From positions 3,162,001-3,226,000 of the forward strand of contig NW_027043829.1 in assembly GCF_037102585.1 (NCBI RefSeq): 64,000 nucleotides of DNA, given 5' to 3'. The notes beneath the pieces were generated by a model. That model made no database searches. It was not told the DNA's origin and was given only the letters and a program-made list of their open reading frames with translations. A program made the position numbers and the translations under genes. The DNA comes from Saccharomycopsis crataegensis (Eukaryota; Ascomycota; Saccharomycetes; Ascoideales; Saccharomycopsidaceae). Below, piece after piece: positions 1 through 8,579 of this stretch (position 1 is the stretch's first letter; each line of letters begins with the position of its first letter).

Positions 1-975
1 AAAATTGTTGTTGATATTGGTATGTTGAGGAGACAGGAAATTTTGGTTTTGCAATGCATCTGAATAAAGGGATGCTGAAGGGATTTTGATATTACTGTCT
101 TCGATCTTTATACCGGTATCCCCGATCTTTATACCAGTGTCCTCGATTTTTATAGTAGTGGCGTCCATTGCTGCAATGGAATAGTCCTGATGGAAGTAGG
201 TGTTGTCGGCCACCGATTCCGGGCTTCGTGGATGATTTAGCATGGTGTTTATCAGCGGCAAATTGACTTGTTGACCAAAGTTGGCCATCGAAAACGCGGC
301 CGCGGCCTTATGTTGATCTTTGTAATCCGACGACCAGGTTCTTTGAAGCTGGGGAGTCGAAGATTTGTTGTGTGTGTGCCGATGATGATGAGGATGAGGA
401 AGATGTGATTGGTCGCTATGGATACGTTCGAATGGCGAATCGGTAGTCGAATCGTCGTAAGAATAGGATCGGTAGTAGCTGGTGGGGTTGAAAGTGTCGG
501 CAGGGTTCGTTGACCTTTCTATTGATGAAGGAAAGCTCATGGAGTTTGATCCGAGAGCAGGCAAAGAGTTGTGGTTGACCATTAGAGAGGTAGGATAATA
601 ATAAGGGGAATTGGCGTGGGACGGATCGGTTGTGGTTGTGGTTGTGGTAGTTGTAGTGGTATTGGTGTTGGTGTTGGACGAAGGTAGCTGATAAATGTCG
701 GTCTTCTTAGGTCTTCCGCGCTTTTTCTTTTCTGTGAACGGGATCTCGAGGGATTCTCTTTTGACTTTAACCGAGGTGATGATGGCTGGGGAAGGCTGTT
801 TGTTGGGATGGACGTTTTTGTAGTGTCTATTGAAGTTGTCCTTCCTTCTAGTGGCATAGATGCAAAGGTCGCAGGAGAACTGTTTCCTGTCAACACTGTG
901 GTTTTCTCTGACATGTCTTGAGACGTTTTTCACCATTCTGCCACATTGGGGGCATGAATCTCTGGGATCTCTCAT
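1..975 (-). CDS. C2H2 zinc-finger transcription regulator (3' end outside window)
   Basis: An open frame runs from an ATG at 975 off the left edge (325 codons seen). Two C2H2 fingers sit at the N-terminus: C8, C11, H21, H26 and C35, C38, H51, H56. An AT-hook-like RGRPKK follows at residues 86-91, after a basic stretch. The rest is Ser/Thr/Asn/His-rich and disordered in look, with a Thr run and a His cluster. Near the cut end a 7-residue unit (IKIEDTG) is repeated three times. Paired N-terminal fingers plus an AT hook point to a sequence-specific DNA-binding regulator in the nucleus. I do not recognise an orthologue. The end is missing, so total length is unknown. Confidence 0.85.
   Translation of the reverse strand, partial: MRDPRDSCPQCGRMVKNVSRHVRENHSVDRKQFSCDLCIYATRRKDNFNRHYKNVHPNKQPSPAIITSVKVKRESLEIPFTEKKKRGRPKKTDIYQLPSSNTNTNTTTTTTTTTTTDPSHANSPYYYPTSLMVNHNSLPALGSNSMSFPSSIERSTNPADTFNPTSYYRSYSYDDSTTDSPFERIHSDQSHLPHPHHHRHTHNKSSTPQLQRTWSSDYKDQHKAAAAFSMANFGQQVNLPLINTMLNHPRSPESVADNTYFHQDYSIAAMDATTIKIEDTGIKIGDTGIKIEDSNIKIPSASLYSDALQNQNFLSPQHTNINNNF
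103..165 (-). repeat. three tandem 21-bp units coding IKIEDTG-type heptads
   Basis: GATCTTTATACC-type units begin at 103, 124 and 145 (period 21). They encode IKIEDTG, IKIGDTG and IKIEDSN in the zinc-finger protein. Two of the three fit the sumoylation consensus psi-K-x-E. Confidence 0.8.
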
Positions 976-1058
976 GGTTGAAGTATTTTCTTTGTTAATG
1001 CTTGACGTGCCTTAAGGGTACGAGAAAAAGCAGTAATTGGGGGGCGGGGATGGGGGGG

Positions 1059-1120
1059 AAAAAAAAAAAAAAATAAAATAAAAGATAAAAAATAAAAAAT
1101 AAAAAATAAAAAAGAAAAAA
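1059..1120. repeat. A-rich tract with AAAAAAT units
   Basis: A run of A followed by repeated AAAAAAT/AAAAT units, preceded by a G run (GGGGGGG at about 1052). It may exclude nucleosomes upstream of the zinc-finger gene. Confidence 0.85.
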
Positions 1121-1233
1121 GGAAGAGAGAAAACAAGTTAAATTAGGGGTATTAACGGGAGGAGTGTGAGAGGAATAATAAAAAGCTTAGGAGGAGAAGG
1201 AGGAGTGTTTATGTGTATATGTAGTTATATACA

Positions 1234-1259
1234 TACATATATATATATATATATATATC
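1234..1259. repeat. (TA)n microsatellite
   Basis: Perfect TA dinucleotide repeat, about 11 units. Confidence 0.9.
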
Positions 1260-1442
1260 TGATGCTGATGAAAGGGGAACTGAAAGCTCTGATAACATAA
1301 GGAAAGGGTGTGTGTGGGTGTGTCAGACACTTAGTTTTCATTTTAAGGGAATGTTTTTTACCAAAGTTAAGTGAGTGAGTGGTGTGGGGTGTGTTAGCGG
1401 CAAGGTTTAAGGACGCCACTTAAACTGCTTGCTGTGCACAAT

Positions 1443-1473
1443 ATGAATGAATGAATGAATGAATGAATGAATG
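1443..1473. repeat. (TGAA)n microsatellite
   Basis: Tetranucleotide repeat, about 7.5 perfect units. Confidence 0.92.
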
Positions 1474-1643
1474 CGAGTATCTTTCTCGGCCTCCCCCAAT
1501 AGCAGGTTGCCGATATTGATTGATTATCACCCCACCCCTGTCAAAGTGCCTCCTACCTTCCCTTCCCCAACTGTCCCAGTGTTCTCGGGATGTCCCACCG
1601 ATGGCCGATGCGTACCACAGCGGTGGCCCCCTCCTCCCAAATG

Positions 1644-1645
<2 letters not shown>

Positions 1646-1677
<32 letters not shown>
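1646..1677. repeat. (TG)n microsatellite
   Basis: Perfect TG dinucleotide repeat, about 15 units. Confidence 0.92.
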
Positions 1678-1678
<1 letters not shown>

Positions 1679-2068
1679 GGGTCCTTAATCGATGATTACA
1701 GCATCCGGCCATATAACATAATAATATTAGCCTATATTATCCTCCATTTGTCAACCCTCTTACTTAAACATCCTATGCTCAGCTCAGGGGAGTGGTATGT
1801 ATCGCACACTATACTACCCAGGCCAAGACAAAATAGAACAGACAAAAGCTAGGCACCAATTAATAACAACAACACACCTAATCAACTTGTGTGACGAATA
1901 ACGCTTCGCATAATAATGATAATAATTAGGGTCTCTGGCTATTCCAGTGCGTCACTCTCACTCACCAGGCGTGAATGAGCCCCCCACCCCAAAAGGCACA
2001 TGATATTCTTTTTTTTTTTTTTTTTGGTGGCAGGGTAAGATAAGGACTGCTTAGTGTATTATCATTAA

Positions 2069-2074
2069 ATATAT

Positions 2075-2125
<51 letters not shown>
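2069..2125. repeat. (TTTA)n microsatellite
   Basis: Tetranucleotide repeat, about 13 units. Confidence 0.92.
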
Positions 2126-2451
2126 GATTACGCAAACGTCTAAGAGTGAATACACACACCTATTTATTAACCGATAAGACCTTTGTCAGATTCAATAGAT
2201 AGAAAGATACAAATACCCAATCACGTAACAGTAACAGTAACAGTAAGTGTCAGTACAGTACAGCACAGTACAGTACAAATACCTCTAAAAAGTGTCAACG
2301 TGACTTCGAAAATCGGGTTACTTTTTGGCGTAGCATGTCTGTCTTGTACAATAACCATAGAATGCCACACAGCACTGCCGGATCCCCTTAGTTTTCGTAC
2401 TGACCACAATTAAAACGTCGGTGCAAACCTCAACCTTACCCCGAAGTCAGA

Positions 2452-2452
2452 C

Positions 2453-2498
<46 letters not shown>
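2452..2498. repeat. (CAA)n just upstream of a start codon
   Basis: About 15 CAA units end 13 bases before the ATG at 2512, so the repeat probably lies in the mRNA leader. Confidence 0.92.
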
Positions 2499-2499
<1 letters not shown>

Positions 2500-2511
2500 C
2501 CACACACCTCA

Positions 2512-3375
2512 ATGTCCCCCTCCGCCAATGATCAGAAAATACAGGATGAAAAGTTCCTCGAATACATCTACACCCACCTAAACAAACAGTTGATTCCATC
2601 AGCCAACCCCGAGTACGAAAACATGGTGCTCGGGAGGCCATACAACCCAGTGGATCCAGAGTTAGTGGTCAAACGATGCTTGGTCAACGACTACTTAACC
2701 TACTTCAATAATGAAATCACCCTTTCCGGTATTATGAAAGACCATGCTGCAAACGAACCAAACTCCCTGACAGAGCTTTCCCTTGCCAAAGATCCCGAGT
2801 TTCCAGGACTTGAGGACATGGTGGCGACGATTACTGATTTGCAAAAAGCCTCGAAGTTCCCACAATTATTACAAGATAAGCGCTCCAGGTTCTTAAACAA
2901 GTACGTCTTGGGGAAAATGGGTAGAAACTGCTTCTTCGAACCCCCAGTATTTTTCGATTACGGCTTCAACACCATTGTCGGCGATAACTTCTATTGCAAT
3001 TTTAATTGTGTCTTCCTCGACTGCTCGTTGATCGAGATTGGTGACAACGTCATGCTCGGCCCAGGTGTCAATCTCTTGACTGCCACTCACCCATTATCTT
3101 CTGCCGAAAGAAACTTCAAAGGAATCGAGCTCAGTTATCCCATCTATATTGGAGACCAGTGCTGGTTGGGGAGTAACGTAGTTGTGTGCCCAGGAGTTAG
3201 GTTGGGAAAGCGATGCGTGGTTGCTGCTGGCGCCGTGGTGACCAAAAGCTTTGATGATGGCTGTTTGTTGGCAGGTGTTCCTGCTAAAGTCATCAGAGTC
3301 ATCGATGAATCAGAAGATATTGACGAATTTGTTCGCCAGCAAAAGCAAGAGTTGGATAGATTACAGAATATTTAG
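2512..3375 (+). CDS. maltose/galactoside O-acetyltransferase-like, hexapeptide-repeat enzyme
   Basis: 287 residues. The N-terminus (about 12-70) resembles the Mac domain of maltose O-acetyltransferases. A left-handed beta-helix of hexapeptide repeats fills about 145-263, with the family's catalytic histidine in ATHP (H193) and the typical AGVPAKVI ending. The family moves acetyl from acetyl-CoA to a sugar hydroxyl; the natural substrate in yeast is not known. Bacterial members are about 185 residues long. The extra length here is an insert at about 72-120 between the Mac domain and the helix, as in the longer yeast relatives of the YJL218W type. No signal peptide, so probably cytosolic. The start is the first ATG after the CAA leader. 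Confidence 0.9.
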   Translation: MSPSANDQKIQDEKFLEYIYTHLNKQLIPSANPEYENMVLGRPYNPVDPELVVKRCLVNDYLTYFNNEITLSGIMKDHAANEPNSLTELSLAKDPEFPGLEDMVATITDLQKASKFPQLLQDKRSRFLNKYVLGKMGRNCFFEPPVFFDYGFNTIVGDNFYCNFNCVFLDCSLIEIGDNVMLGPGVNLLTATHPLSSAERNFKGIELSYPIYIGDQCWLGSNVVVCPGVRLGKRCVVAAGAVVTKSFDDGCLLAGVPAKVIRVIDESEDIDEFVRQQKQELDRLQNI

Positions 3376-3555
3376 ACATAAATGAGGATTACAGGTTATT
3401 TGGGAATAACATAACTGCTTCCTGCGTGCGTTTATCTGTGTAAGAAAAAAAAAAAAAAAGGAAAAAAAATTGTAATTGATGGGGTGGTGGGTGACCAAGA
3501 ATGAATGTTCTCATTAATATGTTTTTGTAGAAGTGAAGTTATATGTGTTTATAGA

Positions 3556-3560
<5 letters not shown>

Positions 3561-3612
<52 letters not shown>

Positions 3613-3613
3613 A
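3561..3613. repeat. (CA)n followed by (TA)n
   Basis: Compound dinucleotide repeat ending 15 bases before the COQ6 ATG. It occupies the core promoter or leader of COQ6. Confidence 0.92.
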
Positions 3614-3628
3614 ATCGACAATAGAGCA

Positions 3629-5032
3629 ATGCTAAGATTCTCTATCCAAAGATCAACTCGGTATTTCTCGACCTCAATACCCCGTCAGCAGCAACATCTC
3701 ACCGATGTCGCCATCATTGGTGCCGGTCCCGCAGGTCTATCGTTAGCCGCTGCTCTCAAGGCCAACCCAACCACAAAATCTCTTTCAGTTGGCCTCATTG
3801 AAGGCTCATCGCTCGACCCTGTAAAGAATTTTTCACAATCTCCACCAGAGAATTTCACTAACAGAGTTAGCTCCATCACCGCCCAGTCGGTAGATTACTT
3901 GGAACACATTGGTGCTTGGAAGTTTATTGATCAAGCGAGAATCGAACCATTTGATAATATCGTCGCATACGATGGTCTTTCCAACTCCAGAATAGAGTTT
4001 GACAACATGGAAATGGGTACAATGTGTGAAAATATCAACTTGCAAAGTTGTTTGTTGCAAAGAATTGAAGAATTAAACGACCCAACATTGAAAATATGGG
4101 ATTCTACCAAAGTCACAAATATTGCCAACGATACAGACGATGCCGCCAATGGCTGGCCGGTAATTCAATTGTCCAATGGGGATTCCGTGAAGACTAGACT
4201 ATTAGTGGGAGCCGACGGTTTCAATTCTCCAGTTAGGAAATTCGCGGCCATTGAGTCTCGGGGCTGGGCGTACGACAGATTTGGGGTGGTTGCCAGTTTG
4301 AAATTGAAATACGAGGATTATAGACTGATTGCCTGGCAACGGTTCTTGCCAACCGGTCCGGTTGCCTTGCTTCCTTTACCAGAAAAAAATGCCACCATGG
4401 TATGGTCCACCACCCCCGAACTTTCGAAACTTCTTGTTGGGTTGCCAGAAGATGTTTTCATTGCGTTAGCCAATTGTGCCTTTGTGCTACCTCAAGTTGA
4501 TTTGAATTACTACTACACTCTTGCGCAAAATGAAGAATATGATGAGTTGTTGCTGGACATCAAATGGCGGTTCGAAAACTACACTTCTAAACCAACTATC
4601 GACATTGAGGATTTCCCAATTGCGTTGGAATCTGTCATCCCTCAATCGCGTGCCAGATTCCCATTGAAATTATCGCATGCCGATAGTTATGTGAGCAATA
4701 GAGTTGCCTTAGTAGGTGATGCTGCCCATACCACCCATCCTTTGGCCGGTCAAGGTTTGAATATGGGTCAAGGAGATGTCAAGTCATTAGTAGAATCGCT
4801 TGAACTTGCAATGAAGCGTGGTTTGGATATTGGTAACTTGTTAGCCCTCGAACCATATTGGGCCCAAAGATGGCCAGAAAACCATGTTTTGCTCGGGGTG
4901 GTTGACAAATTGCACAAGTTATATAGTATTGACTGGTCACCAGTGGTTGCTGTGAGATCATGGGGGTTGGATGTTGTGAATTCATTGCCAATGTTGAAAG
5001 ATTTTATGATGAAGCAAGTCTCAGGTAAATAA
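3629..5032 (+). CDS. COQ6: ubiquinone biosynthesis flavin monooxygenase COQ6
   Basis: 467 residues. COQ6 adds the C5 hydroxyl to the ring of the coenzyme Q precursor. It acts on the matrix side of the inner mitochondrial membrane in the CoQ synthome. The first 20 residues are Arg/Ser-rich without acidic residues, as expected for a matrix presequence. The FAD-binding GAGPAG lies at 31-36, the LVGADG motif at 192-197, and the second flavin motif LVGDAAHTTHPLAGQG at 361-376. Length fits the family (yeast COQ6 about 480). CWC25 follows on the same strand about 360 bp later. Confidence 0.96.
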   Translation: MLRFSIQRSTRYFSTSIPRQQQHLTDVAIIGAGPAGLSLAAALKANPTTKSLSVGLIEGSSLDPVKNFSQSPPENFTNRVSSITAQSVDYLEHIGAWKFIDQARIEPFDNIVAYDGLSNSRIEFDNMEMGTMCENINLQSCLLQRIEELNDPTLKIWDSTKVTNIANDTDDAANGWPVIQLSNGDSVKTRLLVGADGFNSPVRKFAAIESRGWAYDRFGVVASLKLKYEDYRLIAWQRFLPTGPVALLPLPEKNATMVWSTTPELSKLLVGLPEDVFIALANCAFVLPQVDLNYYYTLAQNEEYDELLLDIKWRFENYTSKPTIDIEDFPIALESVIPQSRARFPLKLSHADSYVSNRVALVGDAAHTTHPLAGQGLNMGQGDVKSLVESLELAMKRGLDIGNLLALEPYWAQRWPENHVLLGVVDKLHKLYSIDWSPVVAVRSWGLDVVNSLPMLKDFMMKQVSGK

Positions 5033-5395
5033 GACGGCGGTTGTCTTTCAAGATGCATGACGTGGAATGGACAACTTCTTATGTTCCATCGGTTTGCTCT
5101 ATTAAAGATAGTAATTTAATGAATAGCGTGTATATATAAATATATATATATTTATTTATATATATAAATCTAAATTATGAGTGTAGTTGTTGATTCAGTA
5201 GGTCATCAAATGTGAAGTTCAGGCCTCCCAATTATGCTTGAAACGTGACCTGATTCAATTTTTTTTATTCATCTCATCGCAGAAATTGCCTGGTACTACT
5301 TTCCTAGTAATAATACACTTCAATTATTTATTTATTTATTTATTTATTCATTCATTCATTTACATCTATTTTAAAAAAAAAAAATATTATCCAAG
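5033..5395. other. COQ6-CWC25 intergenic region
   Basis: AT-rich, with TA-rich stretches at 5130-5170 and TTTA/TTCA repeats at about 5325-5360. I see no gene. It holds the COQ6 3' end and the CWC25 promoter. Confidence 0.7.
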
Positions 5396-6451
5396 ATGGC
5401 TCCAGGGGATTTGAATTTGAAGAAATCATGGAATCCGAAATTGATGAAGAATCAAAAGAAAGTGTGGGAGAAAGAACAGGAAGCGCTCGAAGAACGAAAG
5501 AAGATCCAAAGTCGTCAACGGGAGATTCAAGAGGAACGAGAGCGTCAAGAATTACGTCGTCTTCGTCAACAACAACATGGAAAATCATCGTCTTCCAATG
5601 ATGTGGAACGCATGGATTGGATGTACGAGCATGGAGAGGTTGGTGATGGGTTGAAGAAACCCGGAAACAACGATGCCAATGATGATGAAGATGATGAGAA
5701 TGAGTACTTGGTGGGGAAGAAGCGGTTGGACGATTTAATCATTAATTCTGATGATAAGAAACAGGTGAACAAGCATAATAGACTAGAAAACACTTTAATG
5801 GTAGGGAGACAGCAACAACAGCAGGCTGATGATGTTGGGACGACTAATCTGGGATCCTCTAGCAGGTCCGCAGGCGGGTTATTGGATCAGAAAGAATTAA
5901 TGAAGTTAGCAAAGGATGATCCAATGGTGAAGATCAAGTATATGAGGCAATTACAACTACAGCAGCAGCAGCAGGAGACGACGAGAAAGCAAAAGGATAT
6001 AGAAAATAATATATCAAGTGATAAAGATAGACAGTACAATGATAGGCATCGCGATAGGCATTATGAAAACCAAAGATCGACGAGACGTGATGAAGGGTAT
6101 TCAGATAGAGATAGGTCCAGTAGGGATCGTGATCATCGCCAAGGAAGTGATGGATCAAGGCACGGAGAATCTAGAAAAGATCGCCTTGACAAAGATCGTG
6201 ATTATCATAGAGGGAAAGATCACTACAGAGATCGTTCGAGTCATAGGAGAGGTCGTGATGATTACCACAGAGATCGCAGCAGTAGTAACAGGGACAATGA
6301 TCATTATTCTCGATCTAAACGACATGATGATCATCGATACAGATCTCATCATAGAAGTTCTCACAGCCTGAGATCTCATGAAAGTTCCACTAAGAAAGAC
6401 TTAGAAGGCCAACAGAAAGATAGAGAAAGCGTTGTTGCACTAAACAAATGA
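5396..6451 (+). CDS. CWC25: pre-mRNA splicing factor CWC25
   Basis: 351 residues. The N-terminus (GDLNLKKSWNPKLMKNQ, then WEKEQEALEER) is the Cir_N-type signature of CWC25, which promotes the first transesterification in the spliceosome after Prp2 action. The middle is charged and coiled-coil-like, with Gln runs. Residues of about 205-340 form a long Arg/Asp/His/Ser-rich tail with RD and RS dipeptides, more extended than in baker's yeast CWC25 (about 180 residues) and closer to metazoan homologues. Nuclear. It converges with the aldo-keto reductase gene. Confidence 0.9.
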   Translation: MAPGDLNLKKSWNPKLMKNQKKVWEKEQEALEERKKIQSRQREIQEERERQELRRLRQQQHGKSSSSNDVERMDWMYEHGEVGDGLKKPGNNDANDDEDDENEYLVGKKRLDDLIINSDDKKQVNKHNRLENTLMVGRQQQQQADDVGTTNLGSSSRSAGGLLDQKELMKLAKDDPMVKIKYMRQLQLQQQQQETTRKQKDIENNISSDKDRQYNDRHRDRHYENQRSTRRDEGYSDRDRSSRDRDHRQGSDGSRHGESRKDRLDKDRDYHRGKDHYRDRSSHRRGRDDYHRDRSSSNRDNDHYSRSKRHDDHRYRSHHRSSHSLRSHESSTKKDLEGQQKDRESVVALNK

Positions 6452-6947
6452 AAGGGGTGTTTATAATAGCCGTTGAGTTATTTTTTTGTATTATATATAA
6501 ATATATAAATATATATATATATTAATATTGTAACATATTGGGAAGCCAAAAATCAGTTACAAATGAAAATGAAAAGCATTTTTTTTTTTTTTTGTCCTAG
6601 ATAGCTATTGGTTTATTATGATATGCATGTTTGAGGCGGTTAAAGAGACAGTAATCGATTTGTAAAATTGACATTGCTGAAGTTATCCAAAAATTTTCAC
6701 CTTTTAATGGGAATATATTGAAAACTGACCATCACTACTGTGTAAAATGAGGTTTGGAACTTTTCTTAAATCCCGTGCTTATCAAGGCATACCATACCAT
6801 ACACAGATGGTTAAAATATAATATCTCCGAAAAAAAATAAATATCCTACAAAAGTTTTGCTTTTTTTTTTTTTTTATTTTTTATCCAATATCGCTATTTA
6901 ATAAACCATATTTATTACTCATAATCATTCTTATTCACAATCCAAAA
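6452..6947. other. convergent intergenic region
   Basis: About 500 bp between the 3' ends of CWC25 and the aldo-keto reductase gene. It holds TA-rich and poly-T stretches (6580-6593, 6861-6875) that can serve in 3' end formation on either strand. I see no gene. Confidence 0.65.
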
Positions 6948-7811
6948 TTAGTCAAGCTTACTTGGATCCCAGTTAGGATGTGACACCCAGTATAAATCAT
7001 CATGGGTCAATGCCTTGAAATCCTCATCACTCAATTCGAAATCAAATACTTGGAAATTCTCTTCAATTCTTGATGGGGTGACAGACTTAGCCAAAGGAAT
7101 GAAGCCATGTTGCAATGACCATTTAATCAAGATTTGCCCATTGGTCTTACCGTACTTCTTTGCCAAGGCGGTGATCTCTGGATGGGTGACTCTGATACCT
7201 CTGGTTAATGGTGAGTACGCCTGCATGGCAATCCCGTGAGCCTCGCAATAATCAACAATTTCTTTACGTGTCAACCAAGGATTCAATTCGATTTGGTTAA
7301 CCACTGGATGGAACTTAGGCTCACTATCAAGCAACTCCTTGATATGCTTCACGCCATAGTTCGACACTCCGAATGATCTGACGGCTTGCGGATGTGCGGT
7401 CTTATACTCTTCCAAAGCTTTGTACGCCCCAACTCTGTCTTCTGGTGACCCCATTGGCGCATGAAGGAGTACCAAATCAATGTAGCCGATCAACGGATTG
7501 ACAATCGCAACTCGGTCCTTGATACTCGCGGCGGCTTCAGAGTGGCTGATTCTCTTGGGGGAGATCTTGGTGGTGAAGTAAATATCTTCGCGCTTATGGT
7601 TCACTGGGTCTTCTTCAATCCAGTTCTTGATGGCTTTGGCGGCCTCAAGCTCATTGTAGTACGCTTCAGCGGTGTCAATGTGACGATACCCAACTTTCAA
7701 CGCATGGTACACCGAATCAACAGCATCTTTGGTGTCAACCTTATACACCCCGAACCCGAGCTGTGGAATGGTGGTGCCGTCGCTTAATTTGATTGATGTT
7801 TGATGGGACAT
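6948..7811 (-). CDS. aldo-keto reductase (YJR096W-like xylose/arabinose reductase)
   Basis: 287 residues from the ATG at 7811. The AKR catalytic tetrad is visible: D46 and Y51 in DTAEAYYNE, K82 in FTTKIS and H117 in LLHAP. Other conserved blocks are GVSNYG, VVNQIELNPW and WSLQHG. Several stretches resemble yeast YJR096W, an NADPH reductase active on xylose and arabinose. Cytosolic, monomeric TIM barrel. The frame stays open a further 31 codons upstream, but that stretch is coded partly by an A/T run and lacks AKR similarity, so I take MSHQTS as the start. The exact substrate cannot be read from sequence. Confidence 0.93.
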   Translation of the reverse strand: MSHQTSIKLSDGTTIPQLGFGVYKVDTKDAVDSVYHALKVGYRHIDTAEAYYNELEAAKAIKNWIEEDPVNHKREDIYFTTKISPKRISHSEAAASIKDRVAIVNPLIGYIDLVLLHAPMGSPEDRVGAYKALEEYKTAHPQAVRSFGVSNYGVKHIKELLDSEPKFHPVVNQIELNPWLTRKEIVDYCEAHGIAMQAYSPLTRGIRVTHPEITALAKKYGKTNGQILIKWSLQHGFIPLAKSVTPSRIEENFQVFDFELSDEDFKALTHDDLYWVSHPNWDPSKLD

Positions 7812-8579
7812 TAGGTGTGGAAAGATAGTTTGTCTTTGTAAAAAAAAAAATAGACTGAAATTGTTTGATACCACTGAATCAGATTTAAGGCTGCTTCTGA
7901 ACAAAATGAAATTCGAAGGCGATGGGAGATTATACGTGCGTGCGTACTTACTTACTTATATACGCTCGAGAAGGCGGGTAATTTTCTGCCACAATGTATT
8001 GCTATAACCTGCATACATTTGAAAATTGAGAATCCTCAATGTATTTATTCTACGGTAAAATGTAATATTGAATGGAACGCAAGCTAGCTTTAATAGCTAA
8101 GTGTGTGTATTAAGGAGCAGCACACTTGAGGATTTTCTGTCTTTCAGTCAACCGAGAATTGGGTATCGTTTCGGTGGAGCTGCCTGTTTGGTAACCTGTC
8201 TAGCGGCTTTGATGGCATAATTACCTTTTTAAGGAAAAAACCGCATTGGTTAACGCGAGACTCTGGTTACTAATCAATACGTCGTCTCAAATGGCCCTAT
8301 CCTGGAAACTATCTATCTGTATTAGTAATGATTATGGCCGCCGCTCTCCGATCTCCGAGGGGGTTATTTTATTTTATTGCAATTGTTCGTAGTCCAAAGT
8401 TAGTAAGTGCCGTGCTGCTGGGTGTCCTTGCTAATACTCTCTTTACGCTTTAGCTTATTCGTTATCTAAGGTGTTTGGTATTCCCATCTTTCTTAGACAT
8501 CTATCTTAATGGAAACTTTACTAAAAAATGATTATGATCAGATAAACTGAAAGTCAAAAACATGTAAAATTAATAATAA
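7812..8579. other. promoter of the reductase gene and 3' region of COG6
   Basis: About 770 bp lying upstream of the minus-strand reductase and downstream of the minus-strand COG6. No coding frame, tRNA or clear repeat seen. A short GTGC/GTAC-rich and TTAC-repeat patch lies at 7935-7960. Confidence 0.65.

Larger units (their letters stand above)
976..2511. other. long intergenic region rich in simple repeats
   Basis: A 1.5-kb divergent space between the zinc-finger gene and the acetyltransferase gene. It holds A-rich and microsatellite tracts, listed separately. Near 2225-2277 there are short AGTAAC and AGTAC repeats. No open frame here looks coding and I see no tRNA. It must contain both promoters. 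Confidence 0.7.

Noticed and set aside
1261-1300. Possible C/D snoRNA (TGATGA with CTGA)
   Set aside because: The boxes are too close and lack a terminal stem.
7812-7904. Longer N-terminus for the aldo-keto reductase
   Set aside because: The added residues are partly coded by an A-run and do not match the family, which starts at the Met at 7811.
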